From NCBI GenBank assembly GCA_012729935.1, contig JAAYBY010000027.1, forward strand, positions 1-7,735: 7,735 nt of DNA, read 5' to 3'. This stretch comes from Clostridiaceae bacterium (GTDB taxonomy: Bacteria > Bacillota > Clostridia > Saccharofermentanales > UBA5734). The notes beneath the pieces are model-generated. The model saw only the letters and a list, made by a program, of their open reading frames with translations, was not told the origin of the DNA and ran no database searches. This document shows, one piece after another, positions 1 to 7,111 of the stretch. How positions within the stretch are numbered: position 1 is the first letter of the stretch; each line of letters starts with the position of its first letter. Position numbers and translations under genes: made by a program.

Positions 1-77
1 GGGCCGGTGGCTTTTTCGTCGCCTTTTGTCGCTTGTACGGGCTGATTTGCGGGGGCGGATTCTGTCAAAATGGCTGC

Positions 78-87
78 AGGAGGTGAT
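78..87 (+). promoter_or_regulatory. Very strong Shine-Dalgarno sequence before the TadE-like gene
   Basis: AGGAGGTGAT is complementary over ten bases to the 3' end of 16S rRNA and ends four bases before the ATG at 92, with the AGGAGG core eight bases from the start codon. It is the strongest ribosome binding site in the window and is the main argument for initiating at 92. The same bases would encode Gln-Glu-Val-Ile if translation began upstream in the same frame. Confidence 0.7.
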
Positions 88-91
88 TGGT

Positions 92-373
92 ATGCTGACA
101 CTGGAAAGCGCTATCGTTGTTCCGCTGACAATCTTGATTATCTGTGTGGCGTTGATGATTATTCCGACAGTCTATGACAGATGCCGAATTACGGCCCGCC
201 TTGAGGTGCTGAACACCTGTATAAACCGTCAGGATGATCTGTTATACCGGATCGATCAGCTGACGGTAGCTGGGCAGTCGGCACCTATCCTGCAGACATC
301 AGCTGAGAAGATGTTGTTGTACAGTTATCTGTTCCGCGATCTGGTCATCGGTGCGTCCGGATGGTTTCGCTGA
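92..373 (+). CDS. Short TadE-like pseudopilin (Tad/Flp pilus cluster)
   Basis: 93-residue protein consisting of a prepilin-like hydrophobic N-terminus followed by a short polar region. It begins MLTLESAIVVPL and runs into a membrane helix to about residue 25, then a basic/polar stretch (YDRCRITARLEV). The LTLE-A-VV-P pattern is that of TadE/TadF-like minor pilins, which are cleaved by a prepilin peptidase before a residue five positions upstream of a conserved Glu. The ATG at 92 was chosen because AGGAGGTGAT lies at 78-87 with ideal spacing. However, the frame is open upstream to base 2, and the codon before this ATG is Gly, exactly the expected -1 residue of a prepilin site with Glu at +5. 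A start further upstream (GTG 83, TTG 26 or outside the window) would supply the basic leader. The product is shorter than usual TadE proteins. It overlaps the next gene by 13 bases if that gene starts at 361. Role inferred: minor pilin or assembly factor at the cytoplasmic membrane. Confidence 0.7.
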   Translation: MLTLESAIVVPLTILIICVALMIIPTVYDRCRITARLEVLNTCINRQDDLLYRIDQLTVAGQSAPILQTSAEKMLLYSYLFRDLVIGASGWFR

Positions 374-1890
374 GCGTGTCAAAATCTGGCCGTGAAAAAC
401 GAGCCGTCCGGTGCTTGGCGATGAGCAGGCGAGGCAGTATCAGCCTTCTTTTATGTGTTGTCATCACCGTGCTGAGTCTTATTTTTTCTGCATGGGTGAC
501 AGCTGCTCAGGCCAGACGAGTGGAAGCGGAACTGGTACGGGCGCTGTCTTCACAGATTGAATGTTCGCTGGCCGGGTATGACAGGCCGCTGCTTGACCAA
601 TTTGGTCTGTTGGGATTCAAGTCTGATGCGCTCAATGAACAGGTTTTCAATCAGTTGGTGCCTTTACTGAAAGAAACGGTCAGAATGGAGACGGTAGCCG
701 GAAAACCACTGTTTGACAGTGAGCAGCTGGACAGTCAGATGGTGCGCCAGATGAAGACGAGACTTCCTCTGGTTTGGATCAATACGATCCAGCAGCGCAT
801 GAGTCAGCTGCAGGACTTTTTTTCAACCATCCTTCGAACCCGTGAAAACACGCTGTCATCCGCGACGGGTCAGTCAACCGGACAAATAATTGAACTGTCG
901 CCAGGTATTCTCACAGGTGGTATGTCATCCGGGATTCAAGTAAAAGACGGCAAGTCAAGCCATTCATACGTGTCATCGATGTTCGAATCGATCTTTGCTT
1001 CGATCGATCAAGAGGCGGTTGGAGATGCAATTGATTCACTGACCGGTCCGCTGCTTGAGTCATTGGGTCAGAACATCCTTGATGAGATCACCGAGCTCTA
1101 TGACCGCTTCAAAATGGACTATCTAGCTGTTTCAGATGATCATCTGCTGACAGATTTACTGGGAACGGTTCCGGATTTTTTTAATCCGGACAGCATGACA
1201 CAAATCGCCGGATTTCTCGACCGGCTTCTCGATGCTCCGGCGCATCCGATCTATGAAAAACTCTGTGTGTCGGAATATGTTCTGTCCTACCTGACGTCAC
1301 GGGTCAACTGTCTTGAAATGGATTCATCCGTTGAGTTGACTACGCCGGATGGCCGGCTGATGAAAGAAATCAGTGTTCTGCGTCCGTGTGAAGTTGAACA
1401 GGTGATGACCGGTCTGTATGATCACCAGTCGGCCGCACTGCTTGTCCGCACCCTCCTGACCACACTGCGCGGTGTGATCCAGTTGGCCGCAATACTGACG
1501 GACACCGCAGAAATGGGTATTATCCGGGCGACAGCCGCAGCCATAACCGGTGCAATTGCCGCTGCCAGCTGTGGTTCAGTTGTCATTGAGCCGGAGACCA
1601 TGACGTATATCATCGCGGCCGGCAAAGCGTTGATCGCCGGCTTTCGCGACACGGCCAACCTGATCGCCGGCAAAGGTGTGCGAATCTGGCCGGGCATCGG
1701 TGAGATCACGATCGAATGCTGGTATCCTGACTACCTGCGCCTTATCCTCTATCTGATTCCGAGAGCTGTGATTGTCCGCAACAGTGCCCGGATCATCCAA
1801 CGGGTCAGCGGGGCATCGTTTCACACTGAACTCGTTTTGCGAGCCTGCTTAAACAACCGCTGTTATGAACAGTCAGGTGGTTATGGATGA
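361..1890 (+). CDS. DUF5702-like Tad-cluster membrane-anchored protein
   Basis: 509-residue protein of no known biochemical function, matching the DUF5702 family found in Tad/Flp-type clusters of Clostridia. Recognition is from memory of family features. There is an N-terminal RRGSISLLL segment followed by one membrane helix (about residues 27-49), then a polar helix (ARRVEAELVRAL), then the block LAGYDRPLLDQFGLLGF (residues 70-86), resembling the family's 'YnreLLeqYGLf' motif. Near the C-terminus, a hydrophobic alanine-rich region (about 386-410) precedes a block with PDYLRLIL (around 456-463) and a helix with RNSARIIQR, both typical of the family's end. The middle (about 90-330) is less conserved and probably extracellular. 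The start is uncertain: ATG 361 overlaps the preceding gene, while ATG 421 gives MSRRGSISLLL, the usual compact family N-terminus; neither has a strong ribosome site. RRG|SISLL resembles a prepilin cleavage site but lacks the +5 Glu. It overlaps the next gene by four bases (ATGA), implying coupled translation. Confidence 0.78.
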   Translation: MVSLSVSKSGREKRAVRCLAMSRRGSISLLLCVVITVLSLIFSAWVTAAQARRVEAELVRALSSQIECSLAGYDRPLLDQFGLLGFKSDALNEQVFNQLVPLLKETVRMETVAGKPLFDSEQLDSQMVRQMKTRLPLVWINTIQQRMSQLQDFFSTILRTRENTLSSATGQSTGQIIELSPGILTGGMSSGIQVKDGKSSHSYVSSMFESIFASIDQEAVGDAIDSLTGPLLESLGQNILDEITELYDRFKMDYLAVSDDHLLTDLLGTVPDFFNPDSMTQIAGFLDRLLDAPAHPIYEKLCVSEYVLSYLTSRVNCLEMDSSVELTTPDGRLMKEISVLRPCEVEQVMTGLYDHQSAALLVRTLLTTLRGVIQLAAILTDTAEMGIIRATAAAITGAIAAASCGSVVIEPETMTYIIAAGKALIAGFRDTANLIAGKGVRIWPGIGEITIECWYPDYLRLILYLIPRAVIVRNSARIIQRVSGASFHTELVLRACLNNRCYEQSGGYG

Positions 1891-2933
1891 CACAGAAAGT
1901 CGTGTTGAACAGACGCAGCGGTTCGCTCAGTCTTGAAGCGGCTGTTGTTCTGCCCATCGTACTCCTGATTATCTATGGCATGATCAGTCAGATCACGGCG
2001 ACGACAGCACGGATCAAGCTGACAGGTGCCCTGGAACGCACGGCAGATGAGATCAGTCTCTCAATACCGGCCGTTTCAACCGTTCTCACTGCTTTGGAAA
2101 ATCAGGTGGATCCAGCTGATGAGCAGGCGGTGGAAATCAGCCAGGAAGTGGATACTGTATTGGCTGCAACGGGTTTGGCAGAGTCACTTGACGTCTTTAT
2201 AGCAGACAGTCTGGCCGACTGGCTCGTAACGACGGCGGCTGGCCCCTGGGTGATGCAGCGAATCAATTACTGGCTGGAAGAACTGGCTGACGCAGATGAC
2301 GGGTTGACGAACGTTTTGTGGCCGGGTGCGATCAGCCGGAAAAGTATTTTTCTTGACTGGCAGACAGATCAGTCGGTACTTTGGATTATCCTGCGCTGGG
2401 ATCAAAACAGTCTGTTCGGCAGCCGGACCTGTATTGAACGGGCAGCCGTACCGTTCTGGGCTGATTTCGAACGGCTGCACGATGATCAGGACAATGGAAG
2501 CGATTCTATCTGGTCTCTGGGCAATTTTGAACGCGGCAAGCGTATCCGCTCGATCATGGGTGCCAATCTGCCTGAAACCTTTCCGGTGATTGCCCGTTTT
2601 GAGAACGGCACAGCGACATCCATTAAAAGTATGGATCTGACAGCGACCAGCTATCAGGACCAGAGTTCTTTTGAAGAACGGATCCAGCAGCATCTTCAAT
2701 CACTTCATTCATTTTGTGGCGCAGATTATCATCGCTCAGGTGTCCACATTGAGATAGCTGAAGCGGATATCACGTGCAGACGCCTTTTGCTGGTCATTCC
2801 GGAGAACAGCACGCAGCCATGGCTGAATGACGCACTGTCCGAATGCTCCGCTGAAGCGGGGATGCTGGGTCTGGAACTGGAGGTTGTCCGCTACGGCATC
2901 AGTGGACAAACGACACCATCTGGCTCAGATTAG
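1887..2933 (+). CDS. TadE/TadF-like pseudopilin with a CdiA-CT-like C-terminal domain
   Basis: 348-residue protein. A 12-residue leader with basic residues (MTQKVVLNRRSG) is followed by SLSLEAAVVLPIVLLII, a textbook prepilin-type site (Gly at -1, Glu at +5) and membrane helix to about residue 33. A mostly helical region (about 40-140) leads to a segment around 150-195 (SLFGSRTCIERAAVPFWADF) that resembles the end of the core of clostridial TadE-like proteins (Y-V-x-P...Q-x-x-x-RAW-G). Residues ~212-337 then form an extra domain resembling the restriction-endonuclease-like toxin tip of CdiA proteins (described separately). ATG 1887 is preceded by AGGTGG at 1875-1880 and overlaps the upstream stop codon as ATGA, so it should be translationally coupled to the DUF5702-like gene. 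Expected location: inserted in the cytoplasmic membrane, processed by prepilin peptidase, with the C-terminal domain outside. The TadE-like N-terminal assignment is firm; pilin, adhesin, structural or toxin-delivery roles cannot be separated from sequence alone. Confidence 0.8.
   Translation: MTQKVVLNRRSGSLSLEAAVVLPIVLLIIYGMISQITATTARIKLTGALERTADEISLSIPAVSTVLTALENQVDPADEQAVEISQEVDTVLAATGLAESLDVFIADSLADWLVTTAAGPWVMQRINYWLEELADADDGLTNVLWPGAISRKSIFLDWQTDQSVLWIILRWDQNSLFGSRTCIERAAVPFWADFERLHDDQDNGSDSIWSLGNFERGKRIRSIMGANLPETFPVIARFENGTATSIKSMDLTATSYQDQSSFEERIQQHLQSLHSFCGADYHRSGVHIEIAEADITCRRLLLVIPENSTQPWLNDALSECSAEAGMLGLELEVVRYGISGQTTPSGSD
2520..2897 (+). other. Degenerate CdiA-CT (EC869-type) nuclease-like domain
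   Basis: Encodes residues ~212-337 of the TadE/TadF-like protein. Seen in order: NFERGKRIR (214-221), NLPETFPVIARFENG (227-241), ATSIKSMDL (243-251), a Tyr-Gln (256-257), a central helix, and LLLVIPENS (300-308), ending LELEVVRYG. As I recall the family, members read RG-x-x-I-E, then NLP-x-NFPVID-x-F-x-NG-x-ATSIKSIDL, then a helix and an L-x-x-x-IP strand. The E, D and S-x-K are the PD-(D/E)XK-type active-site residues. Here the Glu position is Arg221 and the Asp position is Ala236, while Ser245 and Lys247 remain. I therefore infer a nuclease-like fold that is probably inactive. The match is from memory and not from a search. Confidence 0.65.
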
Positions 2934-3082
2934 CAGGTATCGGCTGGCATTTGACAGCTGGTGTTTGACGATCACGATTCTTGTATCTTCAGGGTGCATC
3001 GGTTATCATTAGTACTGTGTATCTGACACAGATCATGCAGTTCGCTGATCCTGGTGAAATAGACAGACAGATGGGGGCACCT
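2934..3082 (+). promoter_or_regulatory. Intergenic gap; likely promoter region for yerC-secA unit
   Basis: This 149-base gap is the only substantial non-coding stretch in the window. It separates the Tad-like cluster from the yerC-secA-phosphorylase-ahcY unit, so a promoter is expected here. Candidate boxes are weak: TTGTAT at 2981-2986 with TATCAT at 3004-3009 (17-base spacing), while the better -35-like TTGACA at 2951-2956 and TTGACG at 2965-2970 have no good partner at the right distance. I see no stem-loop followed by a T-run, so transcription from the Tad-like genes may read through. Confidence 0.3.
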
Positions 3083-3415
3083 ATGAACGATAAACTACGC
3101 GATTCATCAACAGATTTGTTTTTTGAGGCAGTTCTCTCACTCAAAAACAAGGAAGAGTGTTATGCCTTTTTTGAAGACATCAGTACTGTGGCAGAACTGA
3201 AATCGTTGGCCCAGCGGCTTCAGGTTGCCCTGATGCTCCGTCGCGGGCGCACGTATTCAGAGATTTGTGATACAACCGGAGTGAGTACCGCGACCATCAG
3301 CCGTGTCAACCGCTGCCTGGAATATGGTGCAGACGGCTATGATCTGGTTCTCGACCGCTTGTCATCGGCCGGTTTGCTGTCGGATTTTTCAGAACACCAA
3401 CCAACAGAGCAGTAA
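3083..3415 (+). CDS. yerC: YerC/YecD-type TrpR-family DNA-binding regulator
   Basis: 110-residue protein of the Trp-repressor-like superfamily, YerC/YecD branch, a small helical, probably dimeric, DNA-binding protein. Residues 10-50 hold the family's N-terminal helices (TDLFFEAVLSLKNKEECYAFFEDI, then TVAELKSLAQRLQVA). The helix-turn-helix is at about 54-80: RGRTYSEICDTTGVSTATIS followed by RVNRCLEYG, with the Ser-Thr-Ala-Thr-Ile-Ser-Arg recognition helix typical of the group. ATG 3083 is chosen because GGGGG at 3073-3077 gives a usable ribosome site and the protein then has the normal family length. ATG 3071 is in the same frame but less well placed, and the frame extends back to 2981 without family similarity. 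The gene ends 14 bases before secA, suggesting co-transcription. The ligand and target of the YerC branch are not established to my knowledge; residues of the TrpR tryptophan pocket should not be assumed. Confidence 0.85.
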   Translation: MNDKLRDSSTDLFFEAVLSLKNKEECYAFFEDISTVAELKSLAQRLQVALMLRRGRTYSEICDTTGVSTATISRVNRCLEYGADGYDLVLDRLSSAGLLSDFSEHQPTEQ

Positions 3416-3429
3416 AGGAAGGAACCGTA

Positions 3430-6255
3430 ATGGGTCTCATATCAAAAATATTCGGTACATACTCCGAGCGTGAAATGAAACGTATTCAGCCGATCGTCAA
3501 TCAAATTGAAGCACTTGAAAGCCAGTATGCCGCATATACAGAAGATGAACTTAAACAGACAACCGAAAAATTTCGTGAGCGACTGAACAGCGGTGAAACG
3601 CTGGATGATTTGCTGCCCGATGCCTTTGCGGCCGTACGGGAAGCCGCCTGGCGTGTTCTGGGCATGAAGCATTACAGCGTTCAGCTCCTTGGCGGTATTG
3701 TACTGCACCAGGGACGGATAGCGGAGATGAAAACAGGTGAAGGCAAAACGCTGGTCGCAACGCTGCCTGTTTATCTGAACGCGCTGGCCGGACAGGGTGT
3801 TCATGTCGTGACCGTCAATGATTATCTGGCCGCCCGTGACAGCGAATGGATGGGGAAGATCTATCGATACCTCGGGCTGTCCGTCGGATTGATCGTGCAT
3901 GGACTTGATGCCGCTGAACGGCGCAAGGCTTATGCGGCGGACGTTACATACGGCACAAACAACGAATTTGGTTTTGACTATCTGCGCGATAACATGGTGA
4001 CCTATCTGGATCAGATGGTCCAGCGGCCTTTGAATTTCGCGATCGTAGACGAAGTTGACAGTATTCTTATTGATGAAGCCCGAACGCCTCTGATCATATC
4101 CGGAATGGGTGACGAATCCTCTGACCTTTATGAAAAAGCGGACCGTTTCGTCCGTCGTCTGCAACAGTTCGTCGTCTCGGAATCAGATGACAAGATGGAT
4201 CTGGATCAGGTCAAGGAAGATGCCGATTATATTGTAGATGAGAAGGCCGCCAGTGCTGTGCTGACAACGCGCGGTGTCCGCAAGGCAGAACAGTTTTTCT
4301 CGATCGAAAATCTCTCTGATCAGGAAAACTACCAGCTTCAGCATCACATCAATAACGCACTCAAAGCGCACGGGACCATGCATCGTGATCAGAAATATGT
4401 TGTGAAGGATGGTGAAATCATCATCGTGGATGATTTCACCGGCCGATTGATGCTCGGACGCCGATACAGCAATGGCCTGCACCAGGCGATCGAAGCCAAG
4501 GAAGGCGTCAAAGTTGAACGGGAAAACAAAACACTTGCGACGATTACCTTTCAGAATTATTTTCGCATGTACCGTAAACTGTCGGGTATGACGGGAACCG
4601 CTCTGACAGAAGAAGATGAATTCAGAACCATCTATAAGCTCGATGTTATCTCGATACCGACGCACAAACCAATGATTCGCGAAGATCTGCCGGATTCAGT
4701 CTACAAGACACAAAAAGGGAAGTACACCAATGTACTGCGAGAAGTTGTCGAGACCCATGAAACCGGACAACCGATTTTGATTGGTACCGTTTCCGTGGAA
4801 AAATCCGAGCTGTTATCCGAACTGTTTCGACAGAATGGCATCAAACACAATGTCCTGAATGCCAAACAGCATGAACGGGAAGCCGAGATCGTTGCCCAGG
4901 CCGGCCGGCTTGGCGCGGTGACGATTGCGACTAACATGGCAGGTCGTGGTACAGATATCCTGCTGGGCGGCAATCCGGAGCACATGGCACGAACTGAGAT
5001 GCGCAAACAGGGATATCCTGAAGAACTGATTGAAGCAGCAACGACACGTCATGAGACAGATGACCAACAGATTCAGACAGCCCGTACAGTCTTTCGCGAC
5101 CTGCTCGAATCATTCAGCAGACAGACGGCGGAAGAACATGAGAAAGTGGTTGCCACGGGTGGTCTTTATATTCTGGGAACAGAACGGCATGAATCGCGTC
5201 GTATCGATAACCAGCTGCGCGGTCGTTCCGGCCGACAGGGAGACCCCGGGAAAAGCAAGTTTTATCTGTCGCTCGAAGACGATCTGATGCGACTGTTCGG
5301 CGGTGAACGGATGACACGCGTTTTCAGCGCACTCGGTGTTGCTGAAGACATGGAAATCGAACACCAGATGCTCTCCAATGCGATCGAATCAGCACAGAAG
5401 CGAGTCGAAGGACGAAACTTCAGCATTCGAAAACACGTTCTCGAATATGACGATGTGATGAATAAACAGCGTGAAATCATCTATTCACAGCGTCGCCAGG
5501 TTCTTCAGGGTGAAGATCTGCATGATACCTATCTGAAAATGATCGCGCAGGTGATGCGTGAAGCAATGCTGGATTTTTGTGCGGGACGTGCCCATTCATC
5601 AGAATGGGATATAACAGCCATGCAAGCCCGCATCGAAGATCTTTTTGGCCCGTTACAGGCTCTGAAGCAGCTGTCTCAGGCGAAAAACGGCCTGGACGGT
5701 GAACAGTTGACCGATGAACTGACAACTGAAGCGTTGTCTCTTTATGAGCAGCGCCAGACGCTGTTCGGATCGCCGGAGCGCATGCGCGAGGCTGAGCGGT
5801 ATGTCCTGTTGAGAACGGTAGACAGCAAATGGATGAATCACATTGACATGATGGATGACCTGCGTGACAGCATCGGTATGCGCGGCTATGCGCAGCACGA
5901 TCCGGTGATGGAATACCGTCGCGAGGGATTTGAGTTGTTTGAGGCGATGAACCGGGCGATTCAGGAAGACGCCGTACGCCTGATGATGCGTGCCCGTTTT
6001 AAGGAAGAGACAGCCATGAACCGGGAGAGCGTCGCCCGAAATTTGTCAGAAAGCCGGGCTGAAGCACAGTCTGCACTGGATCAGCCGCAAATCAGTCGGG
6101 GAACCGCTCCGCAAATGGCTTCAGCGTCGGGTGGTTCCGGTTCAATAAAGCGTCCGGTCCGGCGTGATGCTGATAAAGTTGGACGCAATGACCCCTGCCC
6201 ATGCGGCAGCGGCAAGAAATATAAAAACTGTCACGGAAAGCAGGGAGAGATCTGA
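3430..6255 (+). CDS. secA: Preprotein translocase ATPase SecA
   Basis: 941-residue SecA, the motor ATPase that threads unfolded preproteins through SecYEG. Apparently complete. Walker A is at 100-107 (MKTGEGKT), the DEVD box and following IDEARTPLI at 207-222, and the preprotein cross-linking region follows to about residue 370. The MTGTA motif is at 387-391, the second nucleotide-binding fold carries NMAGRGTDILLGGNP (502-516) and the arginine-finger motif QLRGRSGRQGDPG (595-607). The helical scaffold and wing domains continue to ~860 (SIGMRGYAQHDPVMEY at 814-829). A Gly/Ser-rich linker leads to a C-terminal zinc-binding tail, CPCGSGKKYKNCH (923-935), used for SecB or phospholipid/ribosome contact in other species. 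An insertion of about 60 residues (520-575) between motifs, absent in Bacillus subtilis SecA, accounts for much of the extra length and resembles clostridial SecAs. ATG 3430 has GGAAGG seven bases upstream. The stop codon overlaps the next start by one base. Confidence 0.98.
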   Translation: MGLISKIFGTYSEREMKRIQPIVNQIEALESQYAAYTEDELKQTTEKFRERLNSGETLDDLLPDAFAAVREAAWRVLGMKHYSVQLLGGIVLHQGRIAEMKTGEGKTLVATLPVYLNALAGQGVHVVTVNDYLAARDSEWMGKIYRYLGLSVGLIVHGLDAAERRKAYAADVTYGTNNEFGFDYLRDNMVTYLDQMVQRPLNFAIVDEVDSILIDEARTPLIISGMGDESSDLYEKADRFVRRLQQFVVSESDDKMDLDQVKEDADYIVDEKAASAVLTTRGVRKAEQFFSIENLSDQENYQLQHHINNALKAHGTMHRDQKYVVKDGEIIIVDDFTGRLMLGRRYSNGLHQAIEAKEGVKVERENKTLATITFQNYFRMYRKLSGMTGTALTEEDEFRTIYKLDVISIPTHKPMIREDLPDSVYKTQKGKYTNVLREVVETHETGQPILIGTVSVEKSELLSELFRQNGIKHNVLNAKQHEREAEIVAQAGRLGAVTIATNMAGRGTDILLGGNPEHMARTEMRKQGYPEELIEAATTRHETDDQQIQTARTVFRDLLESFSRQTAEEHEKVVATGGLYILGTERHESRRIDNQLRGRSGRQGDPGKSKFYLSLEDDLMRLFGGERMTRVFSALGVAEDMEIEHQMLSNAIESAQKRVEGRNFSIRKHVLEYDDVMNKQREIIYSQRRQVLQGEDLHDTYLKMIAQVMREAMLDFCAGRAHSSEWDITAMQARIEDLFGPLQALKQLSQAKNGLDGEQLTDELTTEALSLYEQRQTLFGSPERMREAERYVLLRTVDSKWMNHIDMMDDLRDSIGMRGYAQHDPVMEYRREGFELFEAMNRAIQEDAVRLMMRARFKEETAMNRESVARNLSESRAEAQSALDQPQISRGTAPQMASASGGSGSIKRPVRRDADKVGRNDPCPCGSGKKYKNCHGKQGEI

Positions 6256-7103
6256 TGTCTGACTTCGAATCAACTGCTGTCTATCAGCGGCGGGTTGAGG
6301 CCGCTGCAGATACCATTCAGGGCGCCTGGCAGGACCAGCCAGAGATACTGATCGTATTAGGCTCCGGCCTTGGACCGCTTGCAGATGCTGTAACAAAACC
6401 GGTGATCCTGCCATACACGTCTATTCCGGGATTCCCGCAAGCCACTGTTCCGGGACACGAAGGCCGACTGATTCTTGGCTGGCTGCAGGAACAGCCGGTT
6501 GCTGTTATGCAGGGACGGTTCCATTACTATGAAGGACACAGCATGCAGGATGTTGTATTTCCCATCCGGGTCATGCAGCAGTTGGATATTAAAAAGTTGA
6601 TTCTGACCAACGCCGCAGGTGGTACACGCGATGATATGCACCCCGGAGATCTCATGGTTATAACGGATCACATCGGCATGCTTTCGGAATCACCGCTCAG
6701 GGGACCGAATCTCGACCGGTTTGGGACACGCTTCCCGGATCAGACGCATGTCTATGATCCCGCATGGATTGAGCGTGCCCAGATGTGTGCCAAACGGCTG
6801 GGCATCAAGCTGCACAGCGGGGTATACGCCTGGTCACGGGGGCCGCAGTTCGAGACACCGGCCGAAGTCCGCCTGCTGAAGATGCTGGGAGCCGACGCAC
6901 TGGGTATGTCCACCGTTCCTGAAGCCATAACGGCATCGCACGGCGGCATGAAGGTTCTCGGGTTATCGTGTATCACCAATTACGCAGCTGGTCTGTCTGA
7001 TCAATCACTGTCCCATGAAGAAGTCATGATTGTCGGCAAACAGGCTGCAGAACAGACCATACAGCTGCTGTCCGCCATTTTGGACAGATCGCCGGAAGGA
7101 TGA
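6255..7103 (+). CDS. punA: Purine nucleoside phosphorylase (trimeric, PunA type)
   Basis: 282-residue enzyme of the PNP/MTAP family II, cleaving inosine, guanosine and their deoxy forms with phosphate to free base plus (deoxy)ribose-1-phosphate in the cytoplasm. Active-site residues known from human PNP are all recognisable: phosphate loop GSGLG (36-40), His68, Arg88-Phe-His90 in GRFHYYEGH, TNAAGG (118-123), the base-binding Phe199-Glu200 in GPQFETPAE, GMS (217-219), Asn242 in ITNYAAG, and His254 in SHEEV. The Glu200/Asn242 pair points to 6-oxopurines, not adenine or methylthioadenosine, for which the family uses Ser/Asp. Length is normal. ATG 6255 overlaps the secA stop as TGATG, and GGGAGAG at 6243-6249 serves as ribosome site. 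The stop lies nine bases before the following ahcY start, so the phosphorylase should be made together with AhcY. MTA phosphorylase activity is unlikely but not excluded. Confidence 0.95.
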   Translation: MSDFESTAVYQRRVEAAADTIQGAWQDQPEILIVLGSGLGPLADAVTKPVILPYTSIPGFPQATVPGHEGRLILGWLQEQPVAVMQGRFHYYEGHSMQDVVFPIRVMQQLDIKKLILTNAAGGTRDDMHPGDLMVITDHIGMLSESPLRGPNLDRFGTRFPDQTHVYDPAWIERAQMCAKRLGIKLHSGVYAWSRGPQFETPAEVRLLKMLGADALGMSTVPEAITASHGGMKVLGLSCITNYAAGLSDQSLSHEEVMIVGKQAAEQTIQLLSAILDRSPEG

Positions 7104-7111
7104 CGTGTTTG

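Noticed and set aside
1..86. Open frame in phase 3 ending with TGA at 84-86, possibly the end of an upstream gene
   Set aside because: The 27 residues are Gly/Cys-rich and match no Tad-cluster protein I recognise. Another frame (phase 2) is open into the TadE-like gene, so the coding assignment of these bases cannot be decided here.
975..1010. Cluster of TCGAT/GATCGAT words inside the DUF5702-like gene
   Set aside because: Imperfect and short; explained by repeated Ser-Ile/Ser-Met/Ser-Ile-Asp codons in the reading frame, not by a structured repeat array.
2184..2699. Minus-strand open frame of 171 codons opposite the long TadE-like gene, considered as a possible antisense immunity gene
   Set aside because: No family resemblance and no convincing ribosome site; the plus strand carries clear pilin and domain motifs through the same bases.
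2951..3009. TTGACA (2951) and TTGACG (2965) as -35 boxes of a strong sigma-A promoter
   Set aside because: No TATAAT-like hexamer lies 16-18 bases downstream of either. The only spaced pair (TTGTAT-17-TATCAT) has a poor -35, so a specific promoter is not called.
2827..3012. Small plus-strand frame spanning the end of the TadE-like gene and the gap, considered as an immunity peptide
   Set aside because: Its first half is out of frame with a well-supported gene, it lacks a ribosome site and the 61-residue product shows no domain or family pattern.
3442..4164. Long open frame on the - strand opposite secA (240 codons)
   Set aside because: It lies entirely opposite the conserved N-terminal half of secA, has no recognisable domain and is a by-product of secA codon use.
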